Assembly (NCBI RefSeq): GCF_022815645.1
Contig: NZ_JALGRO010000006.1
Location: 1 to 64,000, forward strand
Source of the DNA: Curtobacterium sp. VKM Ac-2922
GTDB taxonomy: Bacteria; Actinomycetota; Actinomycetes; Actinomycetales; Microbacteriaceae
Reading direction: 5' to 3'
Length of the DNA stretch: 64,000 nucleotides
The notes below the pieces were generated by a model that saw only the letters and a program-made list of their open reading frames with translations, had not been told where the DNA came from and did not search any database. Position 1 is the stretch's first letter. Each line of letters begins with the position of its first letter. The translations under genes and the position numbers were made by a program. Positions 35,307-43,927 of this stretch are shown one piece after another.

Positions 35307-36625
35307 CGCACGGCTCCGGTCCCGGCGACGGGGACGACGAGGGTGCGCCATCCGCCACGGTCGAGGATGCCCCGCACCACCGGGTCCGGCGGCACGATGG
35401 TCGCCAGGATGCCCCGGCTGGACCCGCTGGTCGAGGAGACGAGTTCGGCGGCCTGCTCGGCGGTGCAGTGCCCGGTCACGACGGCGGTCATGCCGTGCAC
35501 GTCGCGACCGCGGACCTCGGGCAGGACGGCGGTCACTGCGCGCGCGTCGCTGCGGACGTGCACGTCGGCCAGCCCGACCAGCACGTCGGTCAGTCCGCCC
35601 GCGTCGCCGGTGTGCCGGGTCGCTCCGCCCACGTCGTCGGTGACGAGCACCACGCGCGAGGTCCGTGCTGCCAGCGCCCTGGCCACGCTGGCGGCGACGA
35701 CCACCGCGTGCTCGAAGGCCGCGTCGCCGCCCAGGTCGCTGAGTTCGGCCAGGTCGTCCCGCCCGAGCTGCTGGTACGACTCGCGGCGCAGGTCGAGCGC
35801 GATCACCGCTTCGGGGGGTTGCGCCTGGGTGGTCTGCCGGACGTGCAGTTCGCCGCGCCGGGCACTCTGCGCCCAGTGCACCCGACGGATCGGGTCGCCC
35901 GGTCGGTAGGGCCGGAGTTCGCTGTCGTCGGCGGACCCGCCCTGCCCGACGCGACCTTCGTCGGCGGAGACCGCACCTGCCAGTGCGCCGGTGTCCATCG
36001 CCGACAACGGGGTCGACGACGGGACGACGACGACCTCTTCCGGGATCACGACCGGGCGGTCGATGCGGAGCAGGCCGAAGGGGTCCTCGACACGGATGGT
36101 CACGGGGCCGATCGTGGTGCGGCCGCGGTGCATCGCCAGGGCCTCGACGTCGAACACGGCGGGCGGCAGGTTCGGCCCGACCTCGACGTACGCCTGTGCG
36201 TCGCTCACGCTGGCGAAGGCGTCGTCGAGCTGTTCGCGCACCAGCAACGTCGATCGAGGTCCGAGCGCCAGGGTCGTGCCCCGCAGGGTGATCCGCTCGC
36301 GGTAGACCTCGCCGACCTGCACCATCGCGCGGGGCGCCACCCGTGATCCGCGCAGGGGCGCGGCGACCAGGAACGCCATCGCGAACCCGAGCACCACGAG
36401 CACGAGCAGCAGCAGCCCGGCCGACACGGCGACGCTCGTCGTGGCGACGAGTCCGCCGCACACCAGGCCGACGCCGACGGCGATGACCGTCCAGCCGCGC
36501 GCGGTCGGCCGTGGGAACGGCGTCCGACGCAGCATCGCGGTTCCCCGGCGGGTCAGCCGCGCCAGCGTCGAGCGGGCAGCACCCGCACGACGCAACAACG
36601 GCAGGCGCACCGGTGACCCGGACAT
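35303..36625 (-). CDS. DUF58 family protein
   Basis: Membrane-anchored protein (440 aa) with two N-terminal segments (GWTVIAVGVGLVCGG and GLLLLVLVVLGFAMAF) and the DUF58 signature RPYRPGDPIRRVHWAQSARRGELHVRQ followed by a vWA-like fold. It forms the middle gene of the MoxR-DUF58-transglutaminase set: stop/start TGATG with the AAA ATPase and ATGA with the transglutaminase. DUF58 proteins are likely partners of MoxR ATPases. Confidence 0.9.
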   Translation of the reverse strand: MSGSPVRLPLLRRAGAARSTLARLTRRGTAMLRRTPFPRPTARGWTVIAVGVGLVCGGLVATTSVAVSAGLLLLVLVVLGFAMAFLVAAPLRGSRVAPRAMVQVGEVYRERITLRGTTLALGPRSTLLVREQLDDAFASVSDAQAYVEVGPNLPPAVFDVEALAMHRGRTTIGPVTIRVEDPFGLLRIDRPVVIPEEVVVVPSSTPLSAMDTGALAGAVSADEGRVGQGGSADDSELRPYRPGDPIRRVHWAQSARRGELHVRQTTQAQPPEAVIALDLRRESYQQLGRDDLAELSDLGGDAAFEHAVVVAASVARALAARTSRVVLVTDDVGGATRHTGDAGGLTDVLVGLADVHVRSDARAVTAVLPEVRGRDVHGMTAVVTGHCTAEQAAELVSSTSGSSRGILATIVPPDPVVRGILDRGGWRTLVVPVAGTGAVR

Positions 36626-37617
36626 CAGGAGCGCACGGGCGCCGCGGTGAACGGCACAGCGGTCTCGGCGACGACGCGCACGACGATCTCGCGTGCGGTG
36701 TCCTCGGCCGAACCACCCAGACCACGGGCAACGGGGACCAGGCGGTGCGCCAGCACGATCGGCGCCAGCTCGGCGACGTCGTCCGGGGTGACGAACGGGC
36801 GCCCCAGCAGTGCAGCGTGTGCGCGGGTGGCCTGCGCCAGGTGCAGCGTGGCACGGGGGCTCGCGCCGAGCACCAGGTCGGGGTGCGAGCGGGTGGCGCG
36901 GACGATCGCGATGACGTACGCCTCGACGTCCGGAGCGATGTGCACCTGCCGGACGGCCTGCATCATGCCCCGCAGCGACTCGACGTCGACCACGGGTCGG
37001 ACCGACTCGAGCGGGTCACGGCTGCCGCGCGCGGTGAGCATGCGCCGTTCCGCCTCGACGCTGGGGTACCCCATCGCGATGCGCGCCATGAACCGGTCGC
37101 GCTGGGCCTCGGGCAGCGGGTACGTGCCCTCCATGTCGACCGGGTTCTGCGTCGCGACGATCATGAACGGCGACTCGAGCGGCCGGGTGACACCGTCGAC
37201 CGTGACCTGCGACTCGGCCATGGCCTCGAGCAGCGCGGACTGGGTCTTCGGGCTGGTCCGGTTGATCTCGTCGCCGATGACGACGTTCGCGAAGACCGGA
37301 CCGGGCGAGAACCGGAAGGTGCCCGAGGACTGGTCGAAGATGTTCACACCGGTGACGTCGGACGGCAGCATGTCCGAGGTGAACTGGATGCGGTTCACCG
37401 ATCCGCCGACGGACGCGCCGAGGGCCTTCGCCAGCACGGTCTTGCCGACGCCGGGCACGTCCTCGACGAGCAGGTGTCCCTCGGCGAGCATGACCGTCAG
37501 CGCCGTGCGGATGGCGTCGGTCTTGCCGTCCACCACCGTCGCGACTGCGGACATGATCGCCGCACCGGCGTCACGGACCCGGTCGATGGGGAAGGCGAGG
37601 TCGGGGGCTTCCGGCAC
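36625..37617 (-). CDS. MoxR family AAA+ ATPase
   Basis: MoxR-type AAA+ chaperone-like ATPase (330 aa). Start is GTG 37617 behind AGGAG with a 6-base gap; the in-frame ATG at 37647 lacks a ribosome site. Walker A is EDVPGVGKTVLAKA, Walker B is VVIGDEINRTSPK, sensor 1 is IVATQNPVDMEGTYPLPEAQRDRF (pore and arginine-finger region). It heads the operon with DUF58 and transglutaminase genes and probably remodels or activates them. Confidence 0.93.
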   Translation of the reverse strand: MPEAPDLAFPIDRVRDAGAAIMSAVATVVDGKTDAIRTALTVMLAEGHLLVEDVPGVGKTVLAKALGASVGGSVNRIQFTSDMLPSDVTGVNIFDQSSGTFRFSPGPVFANVVIGDEINRTSPKTQSALLEAMAESQVTVDGVTRPLESPFMIVATQNPVDMEGTYPLPEAQRDRFMARIAMGYPSVEAERRMLTARGSRDPLESVRPVVDVESLRGMMQAVRQVHIAPDVEAYVIAIVRATRSHPDLVLGASPRATLHLAQATRAHAALLGRPFVTPDDVAELAPIVLAHRLVPVARGLGGSAEDTAREIVVRVVAETAVPFTAAPVRS

Positions 37618-37713
37618 GCAGGTCTCCTCGGTTCGATGTCCGCGCATGCTACATCGGGCCGGTGACAGCACCCGGAGGATGTGTCACCGATGTGCCGTCC
37701 GGACCACGGCAGT

Positions 37714-37771
37714 CGGACTGGAGGCCCGATGTCGGTGCGTAGACCGGCTCACCGGCACCGCGCCTCCCGTC
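37714..37771. repeat. family-1 palindrome, 58 bp, variant e
   Basis: GGACTGGAGGCCCGATGTCG ... CACCGGCACCGCGCCTCCCGTCC between the MoxR promoter and the isomerase stop. It differs from 41328-41385 at four positions only. It could terminate the isomerase operon. Confidence 0.75.
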
Positions 37772-37817
37772 CGTGACGCGGGGTCGCGACCACGCAGTCG
37801 CGACCGGACGCGTCCGC

Positions 37818-38831
37818 TCAGTCGCGTCCGGACGGAACGGCCAGGGCCGCGTCCGCGGCCAGCAGGACGCGTGCTGCTGCGGCGACGCCCTCCTCGCGTC
37901 CGAGCTCGGTGTCCTCGTGCTCGATGTTCACCCACATGTCCGGGTCGACCTCGCGCAGGGCACGGAGGAACTCGGTCCACCACGCCTGGTCGTGGCCCTT
38001 GCCGAGGGCGACGAAGTCCCACGCGGACGGCGCGGGCCACTCGTTCGCCCACTCGTCACCTCCGAGGTTCGTCCGCGGCTCGCTCGGGGCCAGCCGGCGG
38101 AAGGAGTTGTCGAGCACGCCGTTGATCGCGGCGTGCGGGTTGATCCGGACGTCCTTGGCTGCGGCGTGGAACACGAGCGGCCCGAGGTCCCGGACGACGG
38201 CGATCGGGTCCATCTGCTGCCAGAACAGGTGCGACGCGTCGAGCTCGACGCCGACGTTGGTCAGTCCGCCCCGCTCGACGAGCTCACGGATCGACGCCGG
38301 GTTGAAGACGAGGTTCTGCGGGTGGAGTTCGAGCGCGACCTTGACGCCGTGCTCCTGGGCGAGGACGTCGATCTCCTGCCAGAACGGCACCGCGACGCTC
38401 CACTGGTGTTCCAGGACGTCCAGGGCAGCCGAGTTCCACGCGTTCACGATCCAGTTCGGCCGGGTGCCGCCGGGCTCCCCCGCGGGCAGGCCGGACATCG
38501 TCACCACCCGGTCCTGGCCCAGGCGCGCCGCCAGCTGGATCGACCGTCGGACGTCCTCGGCGTGGGCGGCGCCGATCACGGGGTCGGGGTGCAGCGGGTT
38601 GCCGTTGCAGTTGAGCCCCGCGATCGACACCCCTGTGCCGTCGAACTGCGCCAGGTAGTCGTCGCGCGCCCGGTCGTCCGTCAGGATGCGGTCGATGTCG
38701 GGGACGTGCACCGGGGGCAGGAAGCCGCCGGTGTTCAGTTCGATGCCGGTCAGGCCGTTGTCGGCGATCACGCGGAGCGCGTCGGCGAGGGGGCGGTCGT
38801 GCAGGATCGCGTCGTACAGGCCGAGCTTCAT
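37818..38831 (-). CDS. sugar phosphate isomerase/epimerase (TIM barrel)
   Basis: Xylose-isomerase-like TIM-barrel protein (337 aa), family AP2Ec (IolE/IolH-type). Metal-binding positions appear in ELHPQNLVFNP (Glu), GVELDASHLFWQQMD (Asp, His), FHAAAKD and NIEHEDTELG. It overlaps the upstream Gfo/Idh/MocA gene by 4 bp, and the pair is divergent from a LacI regulator, so it forms a small sugar or cyclitol pathway, possibly on 3-keto sugars. The substrate is unresolved. Confidence 0.88.
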   Translation of the reverse strand: MKLGLYDAILHDRPLADALRVIADNGLTGIELNTGGFLPPVHVPDIDRILTDDRARDDYLAQFDGTGVSIAGLNCNGNPLHPDPVIGAAHAEDVRRSIQLAARLGQDRVVTMSGLPAGEPGGTRPNWIVNAWNSAALDVLEHQWSVAVPFWQEIDVLAQEHGVKVALELHPQNLVFNPASIRELVERGGLTNVGVELDASHLFWQQMDPIAVVRDLGPLVFHAAAKDVRINPHAAINGVLDNSFRRLAPSEPRTNLGGDEWANEWPAPSAWDFVALGKGHDQAWWTEFLRALREVDPDMWVNIEHEDTELGREEGVAAAARVLLAADAALAVPSGRD

Positions 38832-40075
38832 GCGTGCTGCTCCTCGGCGATGACCACGTCGGGGCTCCCGGCGCTCGTGCCGATCCGGAAGGACGCCCCG
38901 TCCGCCGCGGCAGACCGTGCCACCGCGTCCAGGACCTCCATGTTGTGCAGACCGTCCACGAAGGTGGCGTTGGCAGGCAGCGGGTCGGCTGCGCCCACGA
39001 CCTCGTCGAGGAAGGCCCGTGCCTGGTACTCGAACATCTGGTTCTGGCCCCAGCCGACCCCGGGGGCGTCCATCGCCATGCCACCGGCGACGTAGGGATG
39101 GTCGGGGCCGAGGACGACCTGCCGGTACCCGCCCACGCGCGACCCGTCCGCCTGCAGCGCCAGCCCGATCTCGGACGGCCGTTCCTGGTCCCACCGTGCG
39201 GCCCCCCGCTCGCAGAACACCTCGACGATCAGGCCGTTCGGGTGCCCGGAGGCCACACGGGACGCCTCGAGTGAACCGACCGCCGCGCCGTCACCGAAGC
39301 TGGCGGCGAACGTGGCGTAGTCGTCGTTCTCGACCGCGGCGATTTCCCCCGTGACCTCGGCGTGCTGCCCGCGCAGGGCGTGCCGCGCGGCCACGGGGCG
39401 CTCGGTGATCGTCGTGGTGAACAGTCCGCCGCGGACGCTCCGGACGTCGCCGGCCAGGAACTCGGCGACGTACACCAGGTGCGATCCGACGTCGGCGAGC
39501 GCACCGGTGCCGGGTGCTCCGGCGAAGCGCCATGAGAACGGGACGCCCGGCGAGGCGCCGTAGTCGGTCCAGTAGCGGCCCGAGACGTGCAACACCCGGC
39601 CGAGGGTGCCGTCCGCGACGAGTTCGCGGATCGCCGCCAGTCCGGGTGCGCGACGGTAGGTGAAGCCCACGCGGGCGACCTGGCCGCGCGCTGCTGCCTG
39701 GTCGGCGGCGGTGACCATGGCCCGGGCGTCCTCGAGCGAGTCCGACAGCGGCTTCTCGCACAGAACGTGCTTGCCCGCCGCCAGCAGCCCCTCGACGATC
39801 TCGCGGTGCAGTCGGTTCGAGACGACGACGCTCACCAAGTCGATGTCGTCGGCCGCGGCGATCGCCCGCCAGTCGGTGTCGTGGCGCTCGTACCCGAACC
39901 GTGCCGCTACCCGGGCGGCGAGCGGCTCGTCGACGTCGCCAACCGAGACCAGGCGAACGGGCGGCAGTGTCGGGCCGAACAGGGTCGGGGCATTGCGCCA
40001 GGCCGCCATGTGGGCCTTGCCCGCCATGCCTGCGCCGATGACGGCGGCTCCGATGCTGGTGGTCGTGGTCGGCAT
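38828..40075 (-). CDS. Gfo/Idh/MocA family oxidoreductase
   Basis: NAD(P)-dependent oxidoreductase (415 aa). Rossmann motif GAAVIGAGMAGKAHMAAWRN, the conserved EKPLSDS and, in the C-terminal domain, GTGALADVGSHLVYVAEFL. It overlaps the TIM-barrel isomerase by ATGA and is divergent from a LacI gene; a 20-bp operator lies just upstream (33 bp before the ATG). A typical sugar-oxidising enzyme of a LacI-regulated catabolic pair. Confidence 0.9.
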   Translation of the reverse strand: MPTTTTSIGAAVIGAGMAGKAHMAAWRNAPTLFGPTLPPVRLVSVGDVDEPLAARVAARFGYERHDTDWRAIAAADDIDLVSVVVSNRLHREIVEGLLAAGKHVLCEKPLSDSLEDARAMVTAADQAAARGQVARVGFTYRRAPGLAAIRELVADGTLGRVLHVSGRYWTDYGASPGVPFSWRFAGAPGTGALADVGSHLVYVAEFLAGDVRSVRGGLFTTTITERPVAARHALRGQHAEVTGEIAAVENDDYATFAASFGDGAAVGSLEASRVASGHPNGLIVEVFCERGAARWDQERPSEIGLALQADGSRVGGYRQVVLGPDHPYVAGGMAMDAPGVGWGQNQMFEYQARAFLDEVVGAADPLPANATFVDGLHNMEVLDAVARSAAADGASFRIGTSAGSPDVVIAEEQHA

Positions 40076-40107
40076 GCTGTGCACCTCGTCGTGATCGCGT
40101 CCCAGAT

Positions 40108-40127
40108 GCTCTGGAACGTTCCAGAGC
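40108..40127. promoter_or_regulatory. LacI-family operator, 20-bp perfect palindrome
   Basis: GCTCTGGAACGTTCCAGAGC with a central CG step, midway between the oxidoreductase and LacI starts. It probably serves both autoregulation and repression of the catabolic pair. Confidence 0.85.
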
Positions 40128-40177
40128 GGATGCGTAGACTGTAGCCCGACCACCCCATGTCCTGTCAAGGAGTCCGC

Positions 40178-41176
40178 GTGACCGATCGGCGACCACCGAC
40201 GATCATCGACGTCGCCGCCCGCGCCGGGGTGTCGAAGTCGCTCGTCTCGATGGTGATGCGGGACGACCCTGGGGTGTCCGATGCGCGCCGCGCTGCCGTG
40301 CTGTCCGCAGCGGCCGACCTGGGCTACCGACCCAACCGTGCCGCGGCGATCCTCGCGGGGACACGCACCCGGACGATCGGGGTCGTCGTCGACGACTTCC
40401 GGAACCCCTGGTACGTCCCGATGCTCGACGGCATCCGCAAGGCCCTCGAACCGCACGGCCTGCGACTGACCCTGGCCGACGCGACGACCAACGCCCACCT
40501 GGCATCGTCGCCGTTCGACGACCTCGTGTCGCTCCGCGTCGACGGGATCGTGCTCGCCGCCGAGAGCTCCCCCGACCTCGACGTCCCCGATGCGACCCCG
40601 GTCGTCGTCGCCGGCGTGCGCGCGCTCGCCCCGCTCGGCGTCGACGTGGTGGCCTCGGACGAAGCCGCCGGCGCCCGCCTGGCGATCGAGCACCTCCTCG
40701 ACCTGGGGCACCGCTCCGTCGCACACCTGAGCGGGACGGGAGGCTCCGCCGCGGCCCGGCGCGTCGCCGCCGTCGACCGGATGATCGCCGCAGACATCGC
40801 ACCCGTCGTGGTCGGTGAGGGCGCCACCTCCGAACAGGCGGGACACCAGGCCGCGATCGCGGTGCTGACCCGGCATCCGTCCGTGACGGGGATCTTCGCC
40901 GCGAACGACGTCATGGCGATGGGCGCGATCGCAGCCGCCCGGTCCCTCGGCCTGCGCGTCCCCGAGGACGTGTCCGTGGTGGGCCACGACGAGACCCCGC
41001 TCGCCGCGTCGCCGCTGGTGGACCTCACCACGGTGGACCCGCACAACGTCGAGGTCGGCCGATGTGCCGCCGAACGGCTCGTCGCACTGATCGGGACCGG
41101 CGTGCACCCACCGGCGACGATGACCCTGGTGCCGCCGGAGCTCGTGGTGCGGGGGACGACGGCGCCGCCGCAGTGA
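40178..41176 (+). CDS. LacI family transcriptional regulator
   Basis: LacI/GalR repressor (332 aa; GTG 40178 behind AAGGAG). The helix-turn-helix and hinge read TIIDVAARAGVSKSLVSMVMRDDPGVSDARRAAVLSAAADLGYRPN; the periplasmic-binding-like effector domain follows (TIGVVVDDFRNPWY ... GIFAANDVMAMGAI). Divergent from the oxidoreductase-isomerase genes with a 20-bp palindrome between, so its targets are clear. It does not match the GTGAGCGCTCAC operators near the arabinofuranosidase. Confidence 0.93.
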   Translation: MTDRRPPTIIDVAARAGVSKSLVSMVMRDDPGVSDARRAAVLSAAADLGYRPNRAAAILAGTRTRTIGVVVDDFRNPWYVPMLDGIRKALEPHGLRLTLADATTNAHLASSPFDDLVSLRVDGIVLAAESSPDLDVPDATPVVVAGVRALAPLGVDVVASDEAAGARLAIEHLLDLGHRSVAHLSGTGGSAAARRVAAVDRMIAADIAPVVVGEGATSEQAGHQAAIAVLTRHPSVTGIFAANDVMAMGAIAAARSLGLRVPEDVSVVGHDETPLAASPLVDLTTVDPHNVEVGRCAAERLVALIGTGVHPPATMTLVPPELVVRGTTAPPQ

Positions 41177-41237
41177 GGGGCCGGCGTGCGCGGTGCGGCG
41201 GTGGCGCGCCGGTCGACGCGGTGCGGCGTCGGCAGCA

Positions 41238-41263
41238 TGGTGCGAGGCAACAGGCTCGCACCA
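41238..41263. repeat. family-2 hairpin
   Basis: TGGTGCGAG, 8 bases (GCAACAGG), CTCGCACCA. It is the shortest copy of the family-2 modules and may also end the LacI transcript. Confidence 0.7.
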
Positions 41264-41326
41264 CGCCGTCAGCCCGGCACGCACTTCCGAGCTCCCGCCA
41301 CCGTCGCCTGATCGGTGACCAGCAGA

Positions 41327-41386
41327 CGGACTGGAGGCCCGATGCCGGTGCGCAGACCGGCTCACCGGCACCGGGCCTCCAGTCCG
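41327..41386. repeat. family-1 palindrome, variant f
   Basis: CGGACTGGAGGCCCGATGCC ... GGCACCGGGCCTCCAGTCCG. Nearly identical to 37714-37771, sharing the loop sequence GTGCGYAGACCGGCTCACC. Confidence 0.8.
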
Positions 41387-41634
41387 GAGCACGCCGGGAT
41401 CGCGCCCCCGCACGCGCGTCGCACCCCGTCTCATCGGGGCGCGACGCCCGCCACGGGGCGCGACGCGCGCCGCGACCGGTACCCGGGCGACGCGCAGTCG
41501 ACCGGACTACTGTCCACGTCAGGTGACCCTGACCCCCGGCCGCTGGAACGATCTCTCGTCCGATGCCGACCGGAAGCAACCATGCTGGTTTCACCCGCCC
41601 TCCCGTGCACTGAACCCGACCCGAGGTGTCCCCG

Positions 41635-41850
41635 ATGACGCTGCTGGACGGTGTGCTCTGGGTCGAGGTCGACGAGAGCCACTGGGAGGGATCCTCGGGG
41701 CAGCAGCTCGTCGGCGTCGTCTCGTGGCGGGACGGTTACGTGCTGCGGTCCACCGGCGGCGAGGTCAACGGGACCCACAGCACGCTCGACAGCGCGAAGG
41801 CGCAGCTCGAGGGCTGGATCCGCTGGTTGGACTCCACCAGCACGGACTGA
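41635..41850 (+). CDS. hypothetical protein, 71 aa
   Basis: Small acidic protein (LWVEVDESHWEGSSGQQLVG ... LEGWIRWLDSTSTD). Start ATG 41635 with GAGGTG 8 bases upstream; GTG 41626 is possible. Trp-rich, no signal or membrane segment. No family recognised. It is followed by a terminator 18 bp after its stop. Confidence 0.65.
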   Translation: MTLLDGVLWVEVDESHWEGSSGQQLVGVVSWRDGYVLRSTGGEVNGTHSTLDSAKAQLEGWIRWLDSTSTD

Positions 41851-41868
41851 CGCGCGACCCCGGTACGG

Positions 41869-41901
41869 ACGAAGCCCCTCTGGCGACCAGAGGGGCTTCG
41901 T
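41869..41901. terminator. bidirectional terminator
   Basis: Perfect 15-bp stem ACGAAGCCCCTCTGG / CCAGAGGGGCTTCGT with 3-base loop CGA, between the small gene and the convergent tRNA-Ser. Confidence 0.85.
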
Positions 41902-41934
41902 CGTGCGTGGTGCCGTGTCGTGAACGAGTTCGTG

Positions 41935-42023
41935 CGGAGACGGAGGGATTTGAACCCTCGGTCCCCAAAAGGGGACTCCACCTTAGCAGGGTGGTGCACT
42001 CGGCCGGACTATGCGACGTCTCC
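41935..42023 (-). tRNA. tRNA-Ser (anticodon GCU)
   Basis: 89-nt class II tRNA on the minus strand. Acceptor GGAGACG/CGTCTCC, anticodon loop CTGCTAA giving GCU, long variable arm GTCCCCTTTTGGGGAC, and T-arm GGGTTCAAATCCC with discriminator G. CCA is not encoded. It reads AGC/AGU serine codons. A TATGGT at about 28 bp upstream is a candidate -10. Confidence 0.95.
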
Positions 42024-42452
42024 ATGCGCCCTTGCGAGCGCGCTCCCCACCATACAGGAGGACGCGGTCACTCTCGACCCGTCCGCGCACCGCGCTTCGT
42101 GGATGGTCCCCTGAAGTGGGGACACGTTCCCCTTGTCCCGACGTACCCCGGGTCGTAGGGTCGTCGAGACGCGACGATCACGTTCCGGGGTTCGTCCCCC
42201 TTGTCGCGACACAGCACCCAGCGTCGCTCCCCGGCCTGGGACCGGCTCGCCCGATGGATCGGTGCCCGCCGAGGAGCGACTCCGCGGGGGCGCGGCTCCG
42301 GCCGCGTCCCCGCTTCTGCGTGTGCGGCCCGGCCGGCCGGCCCGGCCCGCCGAGACTCGGTCAGGCGGACACTGTGCGGCGTGCGGAAGGCGCAATGTGT
42401 CCGCCAGGCCGAGACTCGGCGCAGCCGCGCCGCAGCCGAAGCCGCGCCGCAC
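42024..42452. other. intergenic, 429 bp
   Basis: Upstream of tRNA-Ser (minus strand) and downstream of the LCP gene. It holds a 14-bp direct repeat CCCCTTGTCSCGAC at 42129 and 42197, of unknown meaning, and the family-3 palindrome copy B. I see no gene. Confidence 0.5.
42350..42419. repeat. 70-bp nested palindrome, family 3, copy B
   Basis: CCGAGACTCGG, TCAG, a 40-base core (GCGGACA ... TGTCCGC with inner TGCG/CGCA), CAGG, CCGAGACTCGG. Same total length as copies A and C. Confidence 0.85.
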
Positions 42453-43754
42453 CTACGAGCCGAAGGCCTTTGAGCACGTCTGCTGGGCGGCGGACTGCCC
42501 CTGTAGCCCGTCGATGGTGTCCGACGTCGCCGGTGTCGACGGGGCGGCGGTCGCCGGGGCGGGCGTCGACGGCGCAGGCGTTGCCGGGGCAGCGGGCGCC
42601 GCCGGCGTGGTCGCAGCACCGGCCGGCGTCGACGGTGCCGCCTCGGACCCGATGCCCGTGCTGCCCGCACCGAGCGAGAACGACTGGTCGGCCTTGATCT
42701 TGGCGAACAGCTCGTCGGCCAGGTACTTCGTCGGCTGCACCTTGCCGGCGTAGACCCCCGTGCCGCCGGTGTCGCCCGGGTACTGCACGAAGTTCACCTT
42801 GTCGAGCGGCAGGTCCTGCAGCGCCCGACCCATCTGCACCATCGTCCCGATGTCGTTCAGGCTCTGCGAGAGCTGCATGTTGGACGCTGCGGCACGCGCG
42901 AGCTTGTAGAGCGTGGTCGGCGAGGTCAACGTGTCGTTCGACTTCACCGTACGCAGCAGCGACGACAGGAACACCTGCTGCGAGCTGATCCGGCCGAGGT
43001 CCGACCCGTCGCCCACGCCGTGCCGGGTCCGCAGGAACTCGAGCGCCTGCTCCCCCTGCAGCGTCGTCGTGCCCGCGGGCAGGTCGAGGCCGGTGTAGCG
43101 GTCCTTGATCGGCGACGCGACACACACGGGCACGCCGCCGATGGCGTTCGACATCTCGATCACGCCGTTGAACGACACCGCCGCCGAGTACTGCACGTCC
43201 AGCCCGGTCAGCCCCTGCACCGTCTGCACCACGCAGTTCAGCCCGCCCTCACCCCAGGCGTCGTTGATCGGCTGTGCCGCCATCGCTGGCGTCGACCCGG
43301 AACCGTCGGGCTTCTGGCACGCCGGGATCGGCGTGACCAGGTCGCGCGGGATGCTCACCGCGGTCGCATTGGTGTGGTCGGCGGACACGTGCAGCAGGAT
43401 GTTGACGTCGTTCAGGGTCGCATCACGTTCGCCGTACTGGGTGCCCTGCGCCGGCTCGTTGTCGGTCCCGACGACGAGCATGTTGAACCCGCCCTTGTAC
43501 GCATCGAGCTGCGGCGCGTCGGCCTTCGCGGTCGCGACGGGCTGCCCCTGGATCGCGACGCCCTCGCCCAGGTCGTCCGTGACCTGCTTCGCCGCGATCG
43601 CCGCGACCGAGGCCGTGCTGACGAGCGCGACCGCGACCACGCCGGACAGCACCTTGGCGGCGGTCCCGAAGGGGCTGCGCCGTGGCAGGCGTCCGTGTCG
43701 GGCGATCCCGGCCGCTCGGTTCAGGCGGTGGGATCGGTCACGGACGTCGTTCAC
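42453..43754 (-). CDS. LCP (LytR-CpsA-Psr) family protein
   Basis: Membrane-anchored LCP enzyme (433 aa; GTG 43754 behind AGGAG) that ligates teichoic-acid-like or other glycopolymers to peptidoglycan. A short cytoplasmic Arg-rich head, one membrane segment (VLSGVVAVALVSTASVAA), then the LCP domain: NMLVVGTDNE, DVNILLHVSADHTNATAVSIPRDLVTP (catalytic Arg-Asp), GGVPVCVASP, EQALEFLRTRHGVGDGSDLGRISSQQVFL. A Pro/Ala/Thr linker ends in LQGQSAAQQTCSKAFGS. A second LCP paralogue follows upstream. A start further upstream at 43841 is less likely. Confidence 0.92.
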   Translation of the reverse strand: MNDVRDRSHRLNRAAGIARHGRLPRRSPFGTAAKVLSGVVAVALVSTASVAAIAAKQVTDDLGEGVAIQGQPVATAKADAPQLDAYKGGFNMLVVGTDNEPAQGTQYGERDATLNDVNILLHVSADHTNATAVSIPRDLVTPIPACQKPDGSGSTPAMAAQPINDAWGEGGLNCVVQTVQGLTGLDVQYSAAVSFNGVIEMSNAIGGVPVCVASPIKDRYTGLDLPAGTTTLQGEQALEFLRTRHGVGDGSDLGRISSQQVFLSSLLRTVKSNDTLTSPTTLYKLARAAASNMQLSQSLNDIGTMVQMGRALQDLPLDKVNFVQYPGDTGGTGVYAGKVQPTKYLADELFAKIKADQSFSLGAGSTGIGSEAAPSTPAGAATTPAAPAAPATPAPSTPAPATAAPSTPATSDTIDGLQGQSAAQQTCSKAFGS

Positions 43755-43927
43755 GGGCACTCCTGTCGTCGGCGGACACGATGACGGAAGGCGTCCTGCT
43801 CGCCTCCGTCGGGACCCACGCGCGGGCCGCTTGGGCCGCACCGTGGGGACGGCAACCGGACAAGGGTGCCACAGGAACGCCTGGCGATCCCGTGTGACTT
43901 GCGGCGTGGATCCTCCGGGTGCGCGGC

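Larger units (their letters stand above)
41177..41634. other. intergenic, 458 bp, with two palindromes
   Basis: Contains a family-2 hairpin (41238-41263) and a family-1 palindrome (41327-41386). The rest holds no convincing gene. Confidence 0.55.

Noticed and set aside
32973..36854. 1293-residue minus-strand frame
   Set aside because: Only the last 777 residues are the transglutaminase protein; the rest is an out-of-frame reading of the DUF58 and MoxR genes.
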